From Vavraia culicis subsp. floridensis (taxonomy: Eukaryota > Microsporidia > Pleistophoridae), in the NCBI RefSeq assembly GCF_000192795.1, contig NW_007360626.1, positions 18,970-82,969 on the forward strand: 64,000 nucleotides of DNA, written 5' to 3'. This document shows, in pieces, positions 60,468 to 64,000 of the stretch. The notes below the pieces were generated by a model. It was not told where the DNA came from. It saw nothing but the letters and a program-made list of their open reading frames with translations, and ran no database searches. Position numbers and translations under genes: made by a program. Positions within the stretch are counted from its first letter, which is position 1, and every line of letters starts with the position of its first letter.

Positions 60468-62995
60468 CTACTTTTTATTCTTTTTGTTCTCCCAATACTC
60501 CTCAAGTTTTTTCTTCATTTCTTCGTTGTCCTTTATTTTCGTCTCGTCCAGCGCCTCCCTGTTAAATGGATCTACCTGGTCTCCTAGCATTATCGCATCG
60601 AACGTAGACCTATCAACCGTAACATTACTGGTCAGGAGTATCACAGGGTCTGTAATGGGATCGCATGTGATAGGATCGATAAACTCATCTGGTACAATTT
60701 CATCGTCCTCAACAATTTCGCTCTGTATTGTCTCCAGCCTGCTCACCAGTCTTTTAAACAGGAGAAGATCATTCTGATCCAGTATAAACTTGGTCTCGCA
60801 GATGAAGTAGGCCCTCTTAAACAGCGACAAGTTGAAATATGAATGGTCCTGCACAATAGCGTCCAGATACACATCATCTGCCATCTTCAGATACACAATC
60901 ACAATTTTTCTTAGGAGCTCTTTGGGCTTGAAATTGTAGTCATCCGGATTCTTGATGTGCAGATCGTTACACTTGGGACCAACAATCATTTTTAGATTGC
61001 AGTTCAGAATGGTTACAAATTTCTTGAGAACCTCGTGCCGGGTCAGAATATCGCACTCCTCTACCAGGAAACTTACCATCTTGAGAGACGAGTCAACAAA
61101 AATAAATGAGCTTGTTGCCTTCTTCTTTGCGCGAAGCATATTGCTCTTTAATGACTTTCTTTCCTCGCGATCCTTGGTATATTTAAGCTTTTCCTCGCAC
61201 CTTTTTATTTCAATGATCGAGTTAAGAGCAGACGACAGCTGACTCTCCGTGTCGTCAATGACAAAATTGACAAACCGCAGGTTCTCCGTCGTTGGCGCAA
61301 GGCTCTTGATGTGTCCGTTCAGATCGTTCATCAAAATATTGTGAATGTAGTATCGTATGCTGAACTTGTCGTAAAAAAACTCATCAAAATGATGCAGGTC
61401 GGAGTAAAAAAGGATAAGGGACTGAAAGAGCTTCTCCGACAAGCTGCTTGTTTTCAGCTCCAAAATTTTGATGACGCTTTCCTTAAAATGCAAATTTCGT
61501 ATTTTGCTACACATAATCTTCTCGATCAGGCCAAGCAATCGGTTGGAAAGAAACTCCTGGTGCTCGCGAATGAGGAGTGTTTGTATCTGAAACACCACCT
61601 CAAAGTATTGATGAGGAAGATCGCAGAAATCGATGTGTTCTGTGAACTCTACCAAAAAGGATGTTATGGGCTCCTCCTGCTGTTTGAAGAACTCGCTCGA
61701 AAAAATGATTCTGAGCGCGAAGCATTTTGATTCAAGTTCTTTTCTCAGATACTCTATTCGAGCATGGCTTTCTCGCTCCGATTGTAGCAGCTCCAACGAG
61801 TAGATTTCGTTGTCGAGCAGTTTGATGTGTTCCAAAAACTTGATGTACGAGTAATTAGAAAACATAAGCTTGGCGAAAAACACCACGGTCGAGAAACTCA
61901 AGTTACGCATCTTAAATACTTTCCTGCTACTTGCTGCGTCTTTATGTGTCTGATCGTCAGTACCATTCTGATCGGCATCTTCCTTCCTGTCCTCAGACTC
62001 TCTGATACTTTTCAAATCGAATACACTCATGAATCTTATGTCAATCAGGTTGAAAAGCTGCTTTCGTACAATCTGCTCGCAGAATATGGCCAGAACATTG
62101 TTGAGATTGATAGAGAATCCATCTGAAATAACATCTTTGTAATCATAAACCATTTTTGCACGATTTCTGTTGCTATTGACAACAAGTATTAGGTAATTAA
62201 GAAAATTATTTTTGATTTTTTCGCTTTTGCTGACCAATTTCAGTAACATATCATACACATTCTGCGCTAAGTACTCTAATTTATGAACTATCATGGTGCC
62301 TATGTTCCTTAGTTCACCCGTTTCCCTGTTCATTACGAGATCTGCCCTTGTAAAAATATCTGATTTCTCGTAGATGAATACCTCCATGAACCCGTCAAGA
62401 AAGCACGGACAGTTCGTTTCGTACACAAAACCACGATAATAATCATTGCCATCGAACAGCTGAGAGTCGCACAGACCCAGATAAATTCATCGCAAAACCA
62501 TACTTGCACCTTTTCAATGGTGATGAGCATCATCACAGCATTCAAATACTTCGCAAAATTTTCTAAAAGATTCAATTTCGATGCCTCTTTGCTGCATTGG
62601 TATATCAACGGGATCAGGATTTTCATAGCACTTTCCTCATCACCATACTCAGCTAGGTCTTTCAAGCAATCGTAGACCCGCTGATAGGAAAGATCACACT
62701 CGTCAAGTATCCTCTTCATGAGAACGAGCAGGCCTGCCTCCTGCACGAAACTGCTCTGGGACACAACATCGGGGTTGAGCAAGACCATAGACAGGTATGA
62801 GAGTATTTTTTGTTTGAAATCTAGCGAGTAGCTGGATTTATAATTATCAATTAAATAAAAAGCGAAGACGCCCTTCTCTTCCGTCCAACCATCCATCTTT
62901 TCTATGAACAGATCTTCGACCACATTTTCAGGAATTATCTTTTCGGTTATTTTTTCTTTAATGTTGAAAAATTTGAAAACCTCTCGTTTGATCAT
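60468..62995 (-). pseudogene. UFD2: Ubiquitin chain elongation factor UFD2 (E4 ligase), split by a one-base frameshift
   Basis: E4 enzyme that extends ubiquitin chains on proteasome substrates and works with Cdc48. The 5' part (62995 to about 62430) and 3' part (to 60468) are open in different frames. The 5' frame starts at an ATG after TTTACCCCCAC. The 3' frame includes a Ufd2 core (FLNYLILVVNSNRNRAKM...SDGFSINLNNVLAIFCEQI) and a C-terminal U-box DEFIDPITCDPITDPVILLTS. The frames overlap between 62333 and 62486 and the change is -1. The total length, 2528 bases, is one short of a whole number of codons (842 residues if one base were present). No slippery heptamer is obvious. A sequencing or assembly error, a recent lesion, or a short intron are possible. 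Confidence 0.85.
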
Positions 62996-63731
62996 GTGGG
63001 GGTAAAAAAGTTGTGTGAAATAAAATCAGCAGTGCTTTATAACTAAGACATGGTTATCATGTCTTTTTTTGTGACATAGCTTCATTCAATACATGTGAAT
63101 TGACCAGCAGCATGCATATGAAACGGATCATAGCATGTGTTACATTCGTTTATATACTTGGCATGGAGGGGAGTAAAGCGAGGATGTTTGACTATGCAAC
63201 ACACTTTATTGTCTTTGCACAGTAAATTCGTTCTATAATTATTCGAAATGCGTGAGTGCAATCGTAATTTCGGTTAAATTCATATTTTGCAGTTTTTCGA
63301 CTAAAGGTTTGTTTGTTCAGTTCAACAAGCATTGTAATTTGTTTGAGCAGTGCTTTTGTTGATGATGTGGAAGTTAGAAAGTGTATAAAATTGTTTTTTG
63401 CTAAATGCCATTTATTTATCTTTTCTCACCACATTCACGGTGGACATTGTACACCATCCTGTACTACGCTTTCATACACACCCTCACAATAACAGAAAGA
63501 TATGTTGCAACCACAGCACCGATTTTAACTCGCAAACTATGACTCGAGGTGCCCAACTTACTGAACCTATGAAAAACGGTAAACATATGCGTGAATCTAC
63601 GTAAACGCTAATAACCTTACTTCAAAAAACTATGCTTACCTCAAAACGCCTACTCCTCGCCGAACAACGAATATGTCACAATAAGACCAACACAAAGAAA
63701 ACGCAGCAATAATGAACTTAAATGACCATCT
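62996..63731. other. Intergenic region
   Basis: About 0.7 kb between UFD2 and the tail-anchored protein gene, both minus strand. Nothing supported. Confidence 0.5.
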
Positions 63732-63985
63732 TTACTTATTTGACCGTCTGATGTAGTGAACGACAGCAAGAACCACTGCAGCAAGCATAACAACCAATGT
63801 AGCAATCAACACCCATACTCTGTTCCTAGCAAACCAGCCTTTCGCTTCTTTCTTAATTGGCACCTTTTCACCTTTTGGTTTTTCATCTGTTGTTTTTTCA
63901 CCTTTTGGTTCTTTATCTTTTTTTTTTTACCTGGCTCTGCGGTACTCTGAGATTTAGAACCGGCTAAAGGATCAGCGGGCTTCAT
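63732..63985 (-). pseudogene. Small tail-anchored membrane protein, frame broken in an A-tract
   Basis: An ATG at 63985 after AAACCCACAGAA (CCC-type motif) opens a Lys- and Pro-rich N-terminus. After a run of 11 A (63918-63928) the reading frame shifts by one base. The following frame contains two copies of a KxPKGEK unit and ends with one hydrophobic helix (VWVLIATLVVML...), a few basic residues and TAA at 63732-63734. With 12 A the region is one frame of 84 residues, so the break is a single-base deletion, a sequencing error or a slippage site. The layout is that of a tail-anchored protein. No family is recognised. The gene is complete in this window and ends 15 bases before its edge. Confidence 0.7.
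63918..63928 (-). repeat. Run of 11 A on the coding strand
   Basis: Homopolymer inside the tail-anchored protein gene, at the frame break. A run of 12 would keep the frame open, so this is a typical place for a sequencing or replication slip. Confidence 0.9.
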
Positions 63986-64000
63986 TTCTGTGGGTTTTTT

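Noticed and set aside
60412..60777. 121-codon plus-strand frame over the UFD2 end
   Set aside because: Antisense shadow of the UFD2 U-box coding region, Ser- and Phe-rich.

Overview
The window looks like a piece of a microsporidian nuclear genome. The genes are eukaryotic but unusually short, almost all lack introns, and several proteins are trimmed or eroded versions of universal eukaryotic ones: SMC4, CCT8, RPB5, RPA49, KAE1, CDC20, UFD2, eS27 and eL29. About two thirds of the starts I trust carry a C-run (CCC, CCCC or CCCT) within about 12 bases upstream of the ATG, the known microsporidian CCC-type start/initiator motif. I used it to choose between alternative ATGs. The moderate base composition and long intergenic gaps (often 0.5-2 kb) fit the Trachipleistophora/Vavraia (Pleistophora-like) group better than the ultra-compact Encephalitozoon genomes. 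That placement is inference.

Layout. 0.7-10 kb: phosphoglycerate mutase (iPGM), condensin SMC4, a GNAT acetyltransferase and a J-domain-like zinc-finger protein. 11-22 kb: RNA polymerase subunit RPB5, a large leucine-rich protein, a 2-kb gap with a possible spliced gene, SEC66, a small coiled-coil protein, two degenerate beta-propeller proteins and the t6A enzyme KAE1. 23-40 kb: a DENN-domain protein, a tiny CWC25-like splicing protein, two SHMT paralogues (one with a damaged active site), a gamma-tubulin complex protein, FEN1, a Ktr/Kre2-type mannosyltransferase and SPO11. 40-53 kb: CDC20, CAF-1 large subunit, ribosomal protein eS27 with a 28-nt intron, RPA49, eL29, cohesin SCC3 and CCT8. 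53-64 kb: a large single-pass membrane protein, a SWIB/Swp73 protein, UFD2 split by a one-base frameshift, and a small tail-anchored protein split by a frameshift in an A-tract.

The genes are housekeeping genes in mixed orientation with no operon logic. They cover chromosome structure and division (SMC4, SCC3, CDC20, gamma-tubulin complex, SPO11), chromatin (CAF-1, Swp73), transcription and translation (RPB5, RPA49, eS27, eL29, KAE1), splicing (CWC25-like), DNA repair/replication (FEN1), secretion and glycosylation (SEC66, Ktr, DENN), protein quality control (CCT8, J-like protein, UFD2) and minimal metabolism (iPGM, SHMT). I saw no rRNA, recognisable tRNA, CRISPR or intact transposon. The most interesting items are the probable SHMT pseudoenzyme, a CCT8 with an eroded nucleotide site, the ultrashort eS27 intron together with a miniature spliceosomal protein, and two single-base frameshifts.
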